From Agrobacterium rubi TR3 = NBRC 13261 (GTDB taxonomy: Bacteria; Pseudomonadota; Alphaproteobacteria; Rhizobiales; Rhizobiaceae): a stretch of 64,000 nt of DNA. Below, in pieces: positions 17,083 to 26,286 of this stretch. The notes below the pieces were generated by a model that was not told where the DNA came from, did not search any database, and saw nothing but the letters and a program-made list of their open reading frames with translations. Positions within the stretch are counted from its first letter, which is position 1. Every line of letters starts with the position of its first letter. The position numbers were made by a program, and so were the translations under genes. The DNA lies in assembly GCF_000739935.1 (NCBI RefSeq), contig NZ_BBJU01000025.1:62001-126000 (forward strand). Direction: 5' to 3'.

Positions 17083-17332
17083 GGAAATATCCTGGTGCTG
17101 TGTCTGATCGCTTGGGAAGTGCGAGGGACACTAACCCGGAATCCGGAAGGCGCAAGAAAAAACATTCCTGAAATCTACAGCTTTCATTTCACGAATACCC
17201 TTTTGACGCCCAAGGGTAGTAATTCAGCTCTGACTATTGCAGAAACGGGGATGCTTTTCCCTTTTTGCGCGCAACCGACTTCAACATTGGGCATTGAGGG
17301 TTCGATGATCAAACCGACGCGGAGGACCGTGA

Positions 17333-18616
17333 ATGAAAGACAACACAGCAAGTGCGCCACAGGGAATTCCTGATGACAAGGCGGTACCACCGGCAACTGG
17401 GCGATGGAAACTGATCGGTCCCGGCATTGTAGCGGCTGCCACGGGCGTAGGGGCTGGCGACCTCGTCGCCACATTGATCGCCGGTTCCCGATTCGGTTAT
17501 GCGCTTCTGTGGGCTGCCGTTCTTGGCTGCATCGTGAAGATTGCTTTGGCTGAGGGCTCTGCACGCTACCATCTGGCGACTGGATCGACCATGCTGGAAG
17601 GCTGGCGGTCCCTTGGCAAATGGACGAGCTGGTATTTCGGCATCTACATCATGGTCTGGGGCTTCGTGTACGGCGCGACGGCGATGAGCGCTACGGCACT
17701 ACCACTGGCCGTGTTTTTTCCCTCCGTGCCACTTTGGATTTGGGCCGTGCTGACGGGACTTTCCTGCGCGGCCTTTGTCGCTTTCAATCGCTACGATGCG
17801 TTCGAAACGGTGATGAAGATCTTCATCGGCATCATGTTCGTCATCGTTATCGGCATTGCCATCATGGTCTCGCCGAATGTCGGAGAGGCTGTCGTGGGGC
17901 TGATACCCTCCGTGCCAGAGGGATCGGCTATCTACACGCTGGGTCTGATCGGCGGCGTGGGCGGCACCATCACCATGGCATCCTATGGTTATTGGGTGAA
18001 TGCGAAGGGCTGGCGTACCCCTGCGTGGATGGGTGTGATGCGGCTGGATAACCGCGTGGCCTATATCGTCACGGGCATGTTCGTCGTCGCCATGCTCATC
18101 ATCGGTGCGGAACTGCTCTACGCATCGCAGATTGCGCTTTCCACCGGTGATCGTGGCCTTCTCGATCTCGACAGGGTGCTGGAGGAACGTTTCGGCAGTA
18201 CCATGTCCACCCTGTTTCTGATCGGCTTCTTTGCCACGGCGATTTCGTCGGTGCTGGGCGTCTGGCAGGGCGTGTCCATGTTGTTTGCAGATTTCGTCCG
18301 CGGCATCAAAGGTGAAACCGGCTCTCGCGAAGGGCTGGAGAAGACACCCGCCTTCCGTTTCTACCTCTTCTGGCTGACAATACCGCCCATGGCATTGCTG
18401 TTCCTGGGCCGTCCTTTCCTGCTCGTTATCATCTATGGTGCGCTCGGAGCCTTCTTCATGCCATTCTTGGCCTTGACGCTGATCTGGTTGCTCAATTCGA
18501 AGCGAGTGCCGAAAGAGTGGCGCAGCGGCTGGCTGTCGAATGGTCTTTTGGGCATTTCGGCGCTGCTGTTCATCGTTTTGTGCATCACCGAGGTTATCGG
18601 CCTGTTTACCCGATAA
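17333..18616 (+). CDS. Nramp-family transporter lacking the DPGN metal site
   Basis: A 427-residue membrane protein with about 11 hydrophobic segments. The N-terminal stretch LIGPGIVAAATG and FGYALLWAAVLG matches Nramp segment 1. However, the canonical metal-binding DPGN is replaced by GAGD (residues 40-43), and the segment-6 MPH motif reads MAS (TITMASYGY). It therefore belongs to a divergent Nramp clade whose substrate may not be Mn or Fe. Start ATG is preceded by GGAGG. An inverted repeat follows its stop. No regulator is adjacent except the divergent reductase. Confidence 0.85.
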   Translation: MKDNTASAPQGIPDDKAVPPATGRWKLIGPGIVAAATGVGAGDLVATLIAGSRFGYALLWAAVLGCIVKIALAEGSARYHLATGSTMLEGWRSLGKWTSWYFGIYIMVWGFVYGATAMSATALPLAVFFPSVPLWIWAVLTGLSCAAFVAFNRYDAFETVMKIFIGIMFVIVIGIAIMVSPNVGEAVVGLIPSVPEGSAIYTLGLIGGVGGTITMASYGYWVNAKGWRTPAWMGVMRLDNRVAYIVTGMFVVAMLIIGAELLYASQIALSTGDRGLLDLDRVLEERFGSTMSTLFLIGFFATAISSVLGVWQGVSMLFADFVRGIKGETGSREGLEKTPAFRFYLFWLTIPPMALLFLGRPFLLVIIYGALGAFFMPFLALTLIWLLNSKRVPKEWRSGWLSNGLLGISALLFIVLCITEVIGLFTR

Positions 18617-18644
18617 GCCGTGAAACACCGTCGTGAGACGTGGA

Positions 18645-18694
18645 CACATTCCGCCTCCGCCCCTCAAAGCCTTGACTCTGCTGGGCGGAGTGTG
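18645..18694. promoter_or_regulatory. Inverted repeat flanking a possible fabD promoter
   Basis: Arms CACATTCCGCC (18645-18655) and GGCGGAGTGTG (18684-18694) match at 10 of 11 pairs around 28 bases that contain CTTGAC, a -35-like hexamer. The right arm would lie between -35 and -10. It could be an operator for the fab operon or a weak terminator after the Nramp gene; there is no U tract. Confidence 0.35.
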
Positions 18695-18732
18695 AATGGA
18701 AGTTCCGATACAGAAGAGAAGGGATGGATCCC

Positions 18733-19677
18733 ATGGCTATTGCATTCACATTTCCAGGTCAGGGCAGCCAGGCCGTCGGCATGGGCAAGGAACTTGCCGA
18801 GAATTTCGCAGAGGCGCGCGCCGTCTTTGAAGAGGTCGATGAGGCGCTTGCCCAGAAGCTTTCGCACATTATGTGGGACGGACCGGAAGAGACACTGACG
18901 CTGACGGCAAATGCCCAGCCAGCGCTAATGGCCGTTTCCGTTGCCGTCATGCGGGTGTTGGAAGCGCGCGGGCTGAAGCTGGCGGACAAGGTGTCCTATG
19001 TCGCTGGCCATTCGCTTGGCGAATATTCGGCACTGTGCGCTGCCGGAACATTTTCGCTGTCGGATACGGCGCGTCTTCTGCGCATTCGCGGCAATGCCAT
19101 GCAGGCTGCCGTGCCTGCGGGTGAGGGCGCCATGGCTGCCATCATCGGTCTGGAACACAGCGACGTTGCTGCCATCTGTGAAGAAGCGTCGCAGGGAAGC
19201 GTCTGCCAGATCGCCAATGACAATGGTGGTGGGCAGTTGGTCATCTCCGGTGGCAAGCCAGCCGTCGAGAAGGCCGCACGTCTGGCGACGGAAAAGGGAG
19301 CCAAGCGCGCACTGATGCTGTCGGTATCGGCACCTTTCCACTCTGCGCTGATGGCGCCGGCTGCAGATGCCATGCGCGAGGCATTGGCGGGCGTGCAGAA
19401 GAACAGCCCCGTCGTGCCCCTTGTTGCCAATGTTCTTGCGGCTCCGGTATCGGATGCCGATGAAATCGCCAGGCTTCTGGTAGAACAGGTCACGGGTCAG
19501 GTTCGCTGGCGCGAAACCGTCGAATGGTTTGCCGCAAACGATGTGACGACACTTTACGAAATCGGTTCCGGCAAGGTTCTGACGGGCCTTGCTCGCCGCA
19601 TCGACAAGACGGTGAACGGCATTGCGGTCAACACGCCTGCCGATATCGATGCCGTGCTTGAAACCCTTATCGGCTGA
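18733..19677 (+). CDS. fabD: Malonyl-CoA:ACP S-malonyltransferase
   Basis: FabD loads malonyl groups onto acyl carrier protein. The 314-residue protein has FTFPGQGSQAVGMGK at the N-terminus, the nucleophile Ser94 in GHSLGEYSAL, and the catalytic His in SAPFHSALM. The ATG at 18733 is chosen because AAGGGA sits about 8 bases upstream and it gives the standard N-terminus; an in-frame ATG nine bases earlier is possible. First gene of the fatty-acid cluster, with fabG 30 bases downstream. Confidence 0.97.
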   Translation: MAIAFTFPGQGSQAVGMGKELAENFAEARAVFEEVDEALAQKLSHIMWDGPEETLTLTANAQPALMAVSVAVMRVLEARGLKLADKVSYVAGHSLGEYSALCAAGTFSLSDTARLLRIRGNAMQAAVPAGEGAMAAIIGLEHSDVAAICEEASQGSVCQIANDNGGGQLVISGGKPAVEKAARLATEKGAKRALMLSVSAPFHSALMAPAADAMREALAGVQKNSPVVPLVANVLAAPVSDADEIARLLVEQVTGQVRWRETVEWFAANDVTTLYEIGSGKVLTGLARRIDKTVNGIAVNTPADIDAVLETLIG

Positions 19678-19707
19678 GCCCAAGAGATATAGCAAAGGAT
19701 GAACACC

Positions 19708-20445
19708 ATGTTTGATCTGACTGGCCGCAAGGCTCTCGTTACCGGTGCCACTGGCGGCATTGGCGAAGAAATTGCCCGCACGCTGCATGCCCAAGGCGCC
19801 ATCGTCGGCCTACACGGCACCCGCGTCGAAAAGCTGGAGGCACTGGCCACCGAACTTGGCGATCGCGTCAAGATTTTCCCGGCCAACCTGTCCGACCGCG
19901 CAGACGTCAAGGCGCTGGGCGAAAAGGCCGAGGCTGAGTTGGGTGGCGTCGATATTCTCGTCAACAATGCTGGCATCACCAAGGATGGCCTGTTCGTTCG
20001 CATGAGCGACGAGGACTGGGACAATGTGATCGAGGTGAACCTCACCTCCACCTTCCGCCTGACGCGCGAACTGACGCACCCGATGATGCGTCGCCGTTTT
20101 GGCCGCATCATCAACATCACGTCCATCGTCGGCGTAACCGGCAATCCGGGCCAGGCGAATTACTGCGCATCCAAGGCCGGCATGATCGGTTTTTCCAAGT
20201 CGCTGGCGCAGGAAATCGCCACCCGCAACGTGACCGTCAACTGTGTGGCGCCTGGCTTTATCGAAAGCGCGATGACCGGTAAGCTGAACGACAAGCAGAA
20301 AGATGCGATCATGGGTGCCATTCCCATGAAGCGTATGGGCACCGCCAGCGAAATCGCATCGGCCGTTCTTTATCTCGCATCCAACGAAGCGGGCTATATG
20401 ACAGGCCAGACCTTGCATGTTAATGGCGGTATGGCCATGATTTAA
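19708..20445 (+). CDS. fabG: 3-oxoacyl-ACP reductase
   Basis: FabG reduces beta-ketoacyl-ACP with NADPH. The 245-residue SDR protein has TGATGGIG (12-19), NNAG near residue 86, catalytic Ser139, Tyr152 and Lys156 (YCASK), and a C-terminus typical of FabG (GQTLHVNGGMAMI). The second ATG, at 19708, is preferred because AAAGG is well spaced from it and too close to the one at 19699. It lies between fabD and acpP. Confidence 0.97.
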   Translation: MFDLTGRKALVTGATGGIGEEIARTLHAQGAIVGLHGTRVEKLEALATELGDRVKIFPANLSDRADVKALGEKAEAELGGVDILVNNAGITKDGLFVRMSDEDWDNVIEVNLTSTFRLTRELTHPMMRRRFGRIINITSIVGVTGNPGQANYCASKAGMIGFSKSLAQEIATRNVTVNCVAPGFIESAMTGKLNDKQKDAIMGAIPMKRMGTASEIASAVLYLASNEAGYMTGQTLHVNGGMAMI

Positions 20446-20729
20446 TATGCGTCCCGCGTGACGCGGGGCGGGAAAAATGCCTGTAGAGCAAGATGCTTAG
20501 CACTATTTTAAGGCTTTTTTCCCGCAGAAAACCGTGTTAAGCGGGCGAAGACTGTGAACAGTCGTCCCGGAAACAAAGGGACCGTTGCGATTTCTGAGCG
20601 CGATGGTTAGCTTGAGACGGGTTGAACGGGTTTGCCCAGGGCGTTTGCTTTAAACGGCGCTTGGGGGTTTTAACAGGGCAGGGTGTCTGACAAGACATTC
20701 CTTTCAAAATAAAGGTCGAGGAAACCGAC
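20446..20729. promoter_or_regulatory. fabG-acpP intergenic region, acpP promoter region
   Basis: No gene is seen in these 284 bases. A small GC-rich hairpin CCCGCG/CGCGGG (20453-20458 with 20462-20467) follows fabG without a T tract. A second small dyad GACTGT/ACAGTC lies near 20550. The 15-mer at 20484-20498 recurs with two changes at 21076-21090 after acpP. Because acpP needs very high expression, an independent promoter here is likely, but no hexamers stand out. Confidence 0.4.
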
Positions 20730-20966
20730 ATGAGCGATATCGCAGAACGCGTAAAGAAAATTGTAGTTGATCATCTTGGCGTTGACGCCGAAAAAGTCGT
20801 TGAGGGCGCTAGCTTTATCGACGATCTGGGCGCTGACTCGCTCGACACCGTTGAACTGGTTATGGCGTTCGAAGAAGAATTCGGCGTTGAAATTCCGGAC
20901 GACGCAGCTGACTCGATCCTGACTGTGGGCGATGCTGTTAAGTTCATCGAAAAGGCTCAGGCTTAA
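20730..20966 (+). CDS. acpP: Acyl carrier protein
   Basis: A 78-residue, strongly acidic protein. The phosphopantetheine attachment site is Ser37 in [18 protein letters not shown], the defining motif of bacterial ACP. It carries growing acyl chains for FabD, FabF and FabG. A good AAGG ribosome site (AAAGGTCGAGG) precedes the ATG. Two stem-loops follow, the second a strong terminator, so acpP can be expressed as a short abundant transcript. Confidence 0.98.
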   Translation: MSDIAERVKKIVVDHLGVDAEKVVEGASFIDDLGADSLDTVELVMAFEEEFGVEIPDDAADSILTVGDAVKFIEKAQA

Positions 20967-20982
20967 TCGCTTGAACTGATGA

Positions 20983-21026
20983 GGGAAGGCTTCTGCCTTC
21001 CCGACATGGCCCGGCTTGTCCGGGCC
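20983..21026 (+). terminator. Tandem stem-loops terminating acpP
   Basis: The first hairpin is GGGAAGGC/GCCTTCCC (20983-20990 with 20995-21002). The second is GGCCCGG/CCGGGCC (21008-21014 with 21020-21026), followed by AATATTTTATTTT. The second is a textbook intrinsic terminator. Confidence 0.85.
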
Positions 21027-21129
21027 AATATTTTATTTTGCAGCACTCGACATCGCGCGGGGGCTGCAAGATGCATAGAGCGACATGCTTCCACCACACG
21101 CGAAGAGTTGCTTTAATATGTTTAATCTA

Positions 21130-21174
21130 CGCATCCCGCTTTTCGAAATCGCTTCCGATTTTCAGGCCGATGCG
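21130..21174. repeat. Small palindromic element upstream of fabF
   Basis: Outer arms CGCAT/ATGCG (21130-21134 with 21170-21174) enclose an inner AAATCG-cttc-CGATTT hairpin (21146-21161). It is preceded by TTTAATCTACG. This wording resembles a short palindrome recalled between many rhizobial genes; it is preceded by the 15-mer repeat at 21076-21090. Confidence 0.4.
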
Positions 21175-21209
21175 CTGGCGATGATTGGGATTAGGGCGGA
21201 GCATTGGCG

Positions 21210-22478
21210 ATGAGACGTGTCGTTATCACCGGTACCGGCATGGTATCTCCTCTTGGATGCGGAACGGAAGTCACCTGGGAACGGCTTTTGGCCGGACACA
21301 ATGGTGCTCGTCTCGTCACCGAGTTCGAGGTTGAAGATCTTCCTGCGAAAATCGCCTGCCGCATTCCCGTCGGTGATGGTTCCAACGGAACCTTCAATGC
21401 CGATGACTGGATGGAGCCCAAGGAACAGCGCAAGGTCGATCCCTTTATCGTCTACGGCATGGCCGCGGCCGAAATGGCTTTGAACGATGCTGGCTGGCAT
21501 CCGATGACCGGCACCGACGAAGACCAGATCATGACCGGCGTGCTGATCGGCTCCGGCATCGGTGGTCTCGAGGGCATCGTCGAGGCCGGCTACACATTGC
21601 GCGACAAGGGCCCACGCCGCATCTCACCATTTTTCATTCCAGGCCGTCTGATCAACCTCATTTCCGGCCAGGTTTCCATCCGCCACAAGCTGCGCGGACC
21701 CAACCACTCCGTGGTGACCGCATGTTCCACTGGCGCGCACGCCATTGGCGACGCAGCGCGTCTGATCATGCTCGGCGATGCTGACGTGATGGTAGCCGGC
21801 GGTGCCGAATCGCCGGTTTGCCGAATTTCGCTCGCCGGTTTTGCCGCCTGCAAGGCGCTTTCCACCCAGCACAATGACGACCCGCAAAAGGCCTCGCGTC
21901 CCTACGACCGCGATCGCGATGGTTTCGTGATGGGCGAAGGTGCCGGTATCGTCGTTCTGGAAGAGCTGGAACACGCCAAGGCACGGGGCGCAAAGATTTA
22001 CGCCGAAGTCGTGGGCTACGGCCTGTCCGGCGACGCGTTCCACATCACCGCGCCATCCGAAGATGGTGAGGGCGCTTACCGCTGCATGGCCATGGCGCTG
22101 AAGCGCGCAGGTCTCACACCCGCCGATATCGATTACATCAATGCCCATGGAACATCCACCATGGCCGACACAATCGAACTGGGTGCAGTCGAGCGTCTCG
22201 TCGGTGATGCCGCATCCACGATTTCCATGTCGTCCACCAAATCGGCCACAGGCCACCTGTTGGGTGCGGCCGGTGCCATCGAAGCGATTTTCGCCGTGCT
22301 TGCCATTCGCGACAACATCGTGCCGCCGACACTGAACCTCGACAATCCCGATGTCGAAACGGCGATCGATTTGGTGCCGCATACGGCCCGCAAACGTCAG
22401 GTTGACGTCGCTCTGTCGAATTCCTTCGGCTTTGGCGGCACCAATGCTTCGCTGGTGTTGCGTCGTTTCGAAGGCTGA
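21210..22478 (+). CDS. fabF: Beta-ketoacyl-ACP synthase II
   Basis: FabF elongates acyl-ACP by condensation with malonyl-ACP. The 422-residue thiolase-fold enzyme has Cys172 in VVTACSTGAH, the two His residues in INAHGTST and SATGHLLGAAG, and the C-terminal NSFGFGGTNASL loop. The ATG at 21210 (MRRVVITGTGMVSPLG) is preferred over TTG at 21204; a GGCGGAG ribosome site fits it. It is separated from acpP by a terminator, so it probably has its own promoter. Confidence 0.97.
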   Translation: MRRVVITGTGMVSPLGCGTEVTWERLLAGHNGARLVTEFEVEDLPAKIACRIPVGDGSNGTFNADDWMEPKEQRKVDPFIVYGMAAAEMALNDAGWHPMTGTDEDQIMTGVLIGSGIGGLEGIVEAGYTLRDKGPRRISPFFIPGRLINLISGQVSIRHKLRGPNHSVVTACSTGAHAIGDAARLIMLGDADVMVAGGAESPVCRISLAGFAACKALSTQHNDDPQKASRPYDRDRDGFVMGEGAGIVVLEELEHAKARGAKIYAEVVGYGLSGDAFHITAPSEDGEGAYRCMAMALKRAGLTPADIDYINAHGTSTMADTIELGAVERLVGDAASTISMSSTKSATGHLLGAAGAIEAIFAVLAIRDNIVPPTLNLDNPDVETAIDLVPHTARKRQVDVALSNSFGFGGTNASLVLRRFEG

Positions 22479-22726
22479 GTTGAACGGCTCTTGCCGTTTG
22501 GTCCAGAATCGCAGAAAACCCTCTCATTTCCCGGTGTAACAGCCGGGATATTCGTCTACGTTGCCTGTCCGGGCAGCTTTCGAGAGCGGAAACATCGATA
22601 TCTTTGTAAACGAAGATGTGTAGGGCGTTTCCCTGTCTACCGAGTGCAGAATGGCCTGCCGAACCTGTTTTTGCCGCATTGCCTGCTCAATAAGCCGCTG
22701 TAATGCCGAACTGAAAAGGACCGCCG

Positions 22727-23950
22727 GTGAGCGATACGAGAGAGAACAATCAGGCCCCTCAAGGACGTGAAGGCTCCACTGAGAGCAAGGGCGGCCCGAT
22801 CATTCCGAAATCTCCGACAGAGGCTCTGAGACCCGAGAGGGTTCCGTCTCCACCCAAGCGTTCCCGTAAGGCCCATAGCCAGCTGGTAATCTTCCTCAAC
22901 TTCCTGATGACGTTGATCGTCGCCGTCTGCATTATCGGCGTTGCTGCCTTCTACTACATGCTCAATTCGTTTCATGAGGCGGGGCCGCTTGAAACCAACA
23001 CCACGATCACCGTTCGCAACGGTGCTGGGCTTGCAGAAATCGCCAGCAATCTGGAAAGAAGTGGCGCGATCTCGAACGCCCGTATCTTCCGTCTGATGGC
23101 CGATAAATATCTGGCCGGTGGGCAGACGCCAAAGCCCGGCGAATATGAAATCAAGGCCCGCACCTCCATGAAGGATATTTTGGGCCTGCTGGAATCCGGC
23201 AAGTCCATTCTCTACACGGTGACGATGCCGGAGGGGCTGACGGTCAAGCAGATGTTTGCCCGCCTCGCCACCGATCCCGTGCTGGAGGGCGATCTTCCTG
23301 CCCAGCTGCCGCCGGAAGGCTCCCTGCGGCCTGACACATATCCCTTTACACGCGGTACCAAGCGCGAAGAGGTCGTCAACCAGATGCGCGCCGCCCAGTC
23401 ACGTCTGGTTGAGGCTACCTGGGAGCGTCGTGACCCGGACTTGCCGCTCAAGACCATCGAAGAATTCGTTACATTGGCGTCGATCGTGGAGAAGGAAACC
23501 GGCAAGGACGACGAGCGCGGTCATGTTGCGTCCGTATTCTACAATCGCATGAAAAAGAACATGCGCCTGCAATCGGACCCGACGATCATCTACGGATTGT
23601 TCGGCGGCGAGGGTAAGCCGTCCGACCGGCCGATCTACCAGTCTGATTTGCAGAAAGAGACGCCGTTTAACACCTACATCATTCGCGGCTTGCCACCACA
23701 CCCGATTGCCAATCCGGGCCGGGCGGCACTGGAAGCGACGGCCAATCCATGGCGCACCAACGACCTGTATTTCGTCGCAGACGGCACTGGCGGTCATACC
23801 TTTGCCAAGACGCTGGATGAGCACAACAACAATGTTCGCCGCTGGCGCAAGATCGAAGCTGAAAAGGCTGCCGCGGGCGGTACACCCGAAGGTGTGGTGG
23901 ACGGTCAGCCTTCAGGTTCGCAGGCCGAACAGCCTTCCGGTAACAATTGA
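22727..23950 (+). CDS. mltG: Endolytic murein transglycosylase MltG
   Basis: MltG cleaves nascent glycan strands at the inner membrane and so sets their length. The 407-residue protein has a Pro/Ser-rich cytoplasmic N-terminus, one membrane helix at about residues 53-78, a LysM-like region, and the YceG domain. The latter contains ASIVEKETG with the catalytic Glu near residue 255, and LQSDPTIIYGL. The C-terminal 30 residues are low complexity. It begins at GTG after AAAGGACC. It is placed between fabF and yicC, as in many proteobacteria. Confidence 0.95.
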   Translation: MSDTRENNQAPQGREGSTESKGGPIIPKSPTEALRPERVPSPPKRSRKAHSQLVIFLNFLMTLIVAVCIIGVAAFYYMLNSFHEAGPLETNTTITVRNGAGLAEIASNLERSGAISNARIFRLMADKYLAGGQTPKPGEYEIKARTSMKDILGLLESGKSILYTVTMPEGLTVKQMFARLATDPVLEGDLPAQLPPEGSLRPDTYPFTRGTKREEVVNQMRAAQSRLVEATWERRDPDLPLKTIEEFVTLASIVEKETGKDDERGHVASVFYNRMKKNMRLQSDPTIIYGLFGGEGKPSDRPIYQSDLQKETPFNTYIIRGLPPHPIANPGRAALEATANPWRTNDLYFVADGTGGHTFAKTLDEHNNNVRRWRKIEAEKAAAGGTPEGVVDGQPSGSQAEQPSGNN

Positions 23951-24006
23951 CGTCATATACCACTGCTGCCCCAAAAGGCGGCAGTGGTCGTTTGGGGACA
24001 TGCTTG

Positions 24007-24891
24007 ATGACATTGCAATCCATGACAGGCTTTGCGCGCAGCGAAGGTTCGTGCGGTCGCTACCGGTGGGCGTGGGAGCTTCGCTCCGTTAACGGCAAGG
24101 GACTGGATTTGCGTCTACGCCTGCCGACAGGCATGGAAATGCTCGAAACAGAATTAAGGGACATCGCGTCGAAAAGCTTGTCACGCGGCAATATTCAGGC
24201 AGGCCTCAGCCTGTCCGCCACAGAGGCGAAGCAGGAAGCCGTGATCAACCGCGATGCTCTGGACGCCGTTCTGGCACTGAAGTGCGATCTCGGCGCCGTG
24301 GTCAGCGATGCACCCTTGAGCCTAGACACATTGCTGTCTATTCGCGGACTGGTCGAGTTCAAAGAGCCGGAGGAAAGTTCGGAGGCGCAGGACGCACGCA
24401 ACCGGGATATTATCGATGGTTTCAGTGTGGCCATAGCAGCCCTTGCTACCATGCGCGAGCGCGAGGGTGCATCGCTTTTTGCCATTCTGTCCGGCCATAT
24501 TGATAAAATCGAGCAGCTGACCAAAGTCATCGAGGCCGACCCGTCTCGCCAACCCGAGCAAATTCGTGCGCGCCTCGCCGCACAGATCGCGCTGATTGGT
24601 GATGGCAATGGTTTGGATCGCGACCGCTTGCATGCGGAGGCAGTGCTGCTCGCCACCAAGGCCGATTTGCGTGAAGAGATCGACCGATTGATCGGCCACG
24701 TGGCTGCGGCGCGGGAGCTTTTGGCCAGCGGTGTGCCGGTTGGGCGCAAGCTCGACTTTCTTGCACAGGAATTTAACCGGGAGTCGAATACAATCTGTTC
24801 CAAATCCAATGCCAGTGCTGTAACCGCTGCTGGTATCGAATTGAAAGTCGTGATCGATCAATTCCGCGAACAGGTCCAAAATCTGGAGTAG
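24007..24891 (+). CDS. YicC family endoribonuclease-like protein
   Basis: The 294-residue protein starts [14 protein letters not shown], the diagnostic YicC N-terminus, continues [18 protein letters not shown], and ends with the DUF1732 domain ([32 protein letters not shown]). E. coli YicC has been linked to RNA degradation. The ATG at 24007 is chosen since it yields the family N-terminus; the open frame begins 60 bases earlier, overlapping mltG. It lies 5 bases before gmk. Confidence 0.93.
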   Translation: MTLQSMTGFARSEGSCGRYRWAWELRSVNGKGLDLRLRLPTGMEMLETELRDIASKSLSRGNIQAGLSLSATEAKQEAVINRDALDAVLALKCDLGAVVSDAPLSLDTLLSIRGLVEFKEPEESSEAQDARNRDIIDGFSVAIAALATMREREGASLFAILSGHIDKIEQLTKVIEADPSRQPEQIRARLAAQIALIGDGNGLDRDRLHAEAVLLATKADLREEIDRLIGHVAAARELLASGVPVGRKLDFLAQEFNRESNTICSKSNASAVTAAGIELKVVIDQFREQVQNLE

Positions 24892-24896
24892 ACCCC

Positions 24897-25568
24897 ATGG
24901 CGTCCGCCAGCATTCCTCCCGTCCATATCGCCCGTAGAGGCTTGATGCTGGTTATCTCTTCGCCATCGGGTGCAGGCAAATCCACCATTGCCCGCAATCT
25001 GCTGGAAAAGGACAAGAATATCAGCCTGTCCGTCAGCGTCACCACTCGCGCGCGGCGTCAGAGCGAAATCGACGGCATTCACTATCACTTCATCTCCAAG
25101 CGCGATTTCGAGCGCATGCGCGAGGGTGAAGAGTTGCTGGAATGGGCAGAGGTTCATGGCAACTACTACGGGACGCCACGCGAACCCGTCGAAGCTGCCA
25201 TGGCTGAGGGCAAGGACATGCTGTTCGACATCGATTGGCAGGGCGCCGAACAACTTCAGGACAAGATGAAGGCCGATGTCGTCTCCATCTTCATCCTGCC
25301 ACCCACCATGACCGAACTGCAATCACGCTTGCACCGCCGCGCCGAAGATACCGAGGAGGTCATCCAGACCCGCCTCGCCAATTCCCGCTCGGAGATCGAA
25401 CACTGGCGCGACTACGATTACGTCATTCTCAATGATGATCTTCAGGCCGCATTCGAAGCCATCGAAGCCATCGTCAAAGCCGAACGCGTCCGCCGCGACC
25501 GCCGTCATGGCATGTTCGACTTCGTGCGTGCGTTGTTGGAAGAGGTGCCAGCATTGCCGGTGCGGTGA
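24897..25568 (+). CDS. gmk: Guanylate kinase
   Basis: Gmk phosphorylates GMP to GDP. The 223-residue protein has the P-loop [10 protein letters not shown] near residue 23, the GMP-binding segment [19 protein letters not shown], and the lid region [15 protein letters not shown]. It has about 15 extra N-terminal residues relative to E. coli. It closes the fab-mltG-yicC-gmk run; a convergent VapC-type toxin gene ends 15 bases away, with no obvious terminator. Confidence 0.97.
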   Translation: MASASIPPVHIARRGLMLVISSPSGAGKSTIARNLLEKDKNISLSVSVTTRARRQSEIDGIHYHFISKRDFERMREGEELLEWAEVHGNYYGTPREPVEAAMAEGKDMLFDIDWQGAEQLQDKMKADVVSIFILPPTMTELQSRLHRRAEDTEEVIQTRLANSRSEIEHWRDYDYVILNDDLQAAFEAIEAIVKAERVRRDRRHGMFDFVRALLEEVPALPVR

Positions 25569-25583
25569 GGGCGGTTCAACTGG

Positions 25584-26030
25584 TTATTTGAAGCACTCCG
25601 GTAGATCGACCTTAATCGCAAGCGGAAGGAAGTGCTTCAAGTTTTCCGTCACGACCGTTAAATCATACGCCTTTGCCGTAGCAGCAATGATCAGGTCGCT
25701 GACGCCAGGGTTGTGTCCCGCGCTGGTGGCCGCATCGGCCAGGGCTCCAACAATACGAGCGACGACGATGTCCATGGGCAATATTTGTTCGTAAAAATTT
25801 TCGGTGATTGCGGCCAGCCACCTATTCAATCTGTCTGCTCGCTCAATTCCACCCCGACGGTAAAGGCTACGCGCTCCCTTCTCGATTTCCGCTATTGTCA
25901 TCGCTGAAAGGTAGAGGCTTCCGTTTTCACCTTTTTCGTGAAACCAGGCGCGGACCTCTTCAGAAGGCGTTATCTTGTCCGGGGCAAATTTCGAAATGAT
26001 GTTTGTGTCGAGCAGGAAACCATTACTCAA
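25584..26030 (-). CDS. PIN-domain (VapC-type) toxin
   Basis: This 148-residue protein has the PIN-domain acidic residues: Asp8 in LLDTNIIS, Glu near position 48 in AEIEKGARS, and a late Asp in PGVSDLIIAATAKAYDL. The domain end is VVTENLKHF. Such proteins are Mg-dependent endoribonucleases, many acting on initiator tRNA or rRNA; the target here is unknown. It overlaps the upstream Phd-type antitoxin by 8 bases, so the two are translationally coupled. Confidence 0.92.
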   Translation of the reverse strand: MSNGFLLDTNIISKFAPDKITPSEEVRAWFHEKGENGSLYLSAMTIAEIEKGARSLYRRGGIERADRLNRWLAAITENFYEQILPMDIVVARIVGALADAATSAGHNPGVSDLIIAATAKAYDLTVVTENLKHFLPLAIKVDLPECFK

Positions 26031-26277
26031 AATCGGTTTCTCTCATTTCCGACGGATGACGACTTACGTTCGCTCCGCCTGGATAACTCAGTAAAAGATC
26101 ACCAAAATTAGGGCGGCTCTTGTTGAGTATACGTTTGGCAGCATCTGCCGCTTCGACGGATACCAGTACCGCCGCGGGTTTGCCATGACGGGTTATGGTA
26201 ACGAATTCTCCACTGGCAGCCTCGTCAACAAGGCCAGCAAAACCAGCCTTGGCTTCTGCAACGCTGACACTTGACAT
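26023..26277 (-). CDS. Phd/YefM-type antitoxin
   Basis: An 84-residue protein starting MSSVSVAEAKAGFAGLVDEAASGE, with ITRHGKPAAVLVS, the Phd/YefM DNA-binding fold. The toxin-neutralising C-terminus ends RETDFE. The ATG at 26277 has GGAG six bases upstream; a TTG start four codons earlier is less likely. It probably represses its own promoter in the 78-base gap to rsmA, where an AT-rich TGACTATATATGGTCA palindrome-like sequence lies just upstream. Confidence 0.9.
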   Translation of the reverse strand: MSSVSVAEAKAGFAGLVDEAASGEFVTITRHGKPAAVLVSVEAADAAKRILNKSRPNFGDLLLSYPGGANVSRHPSEMRETDFE

Positions 26278-26286
26278 GAGTGACTC

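Noticed and set aside
17699-18667. 322-residue minus-strand frame over the Nramp-like gene
   Set aside because: Very rich in His, Gln and Arg with no domain character, and fully antisense to an obvious transporter.
22479-22726. CCCGG-N8-CCGGG hairpin after fabF as a terminator
   Set aside because: The stem is only five or six base pairs and no T tract follows, so it was left out of the feature list.
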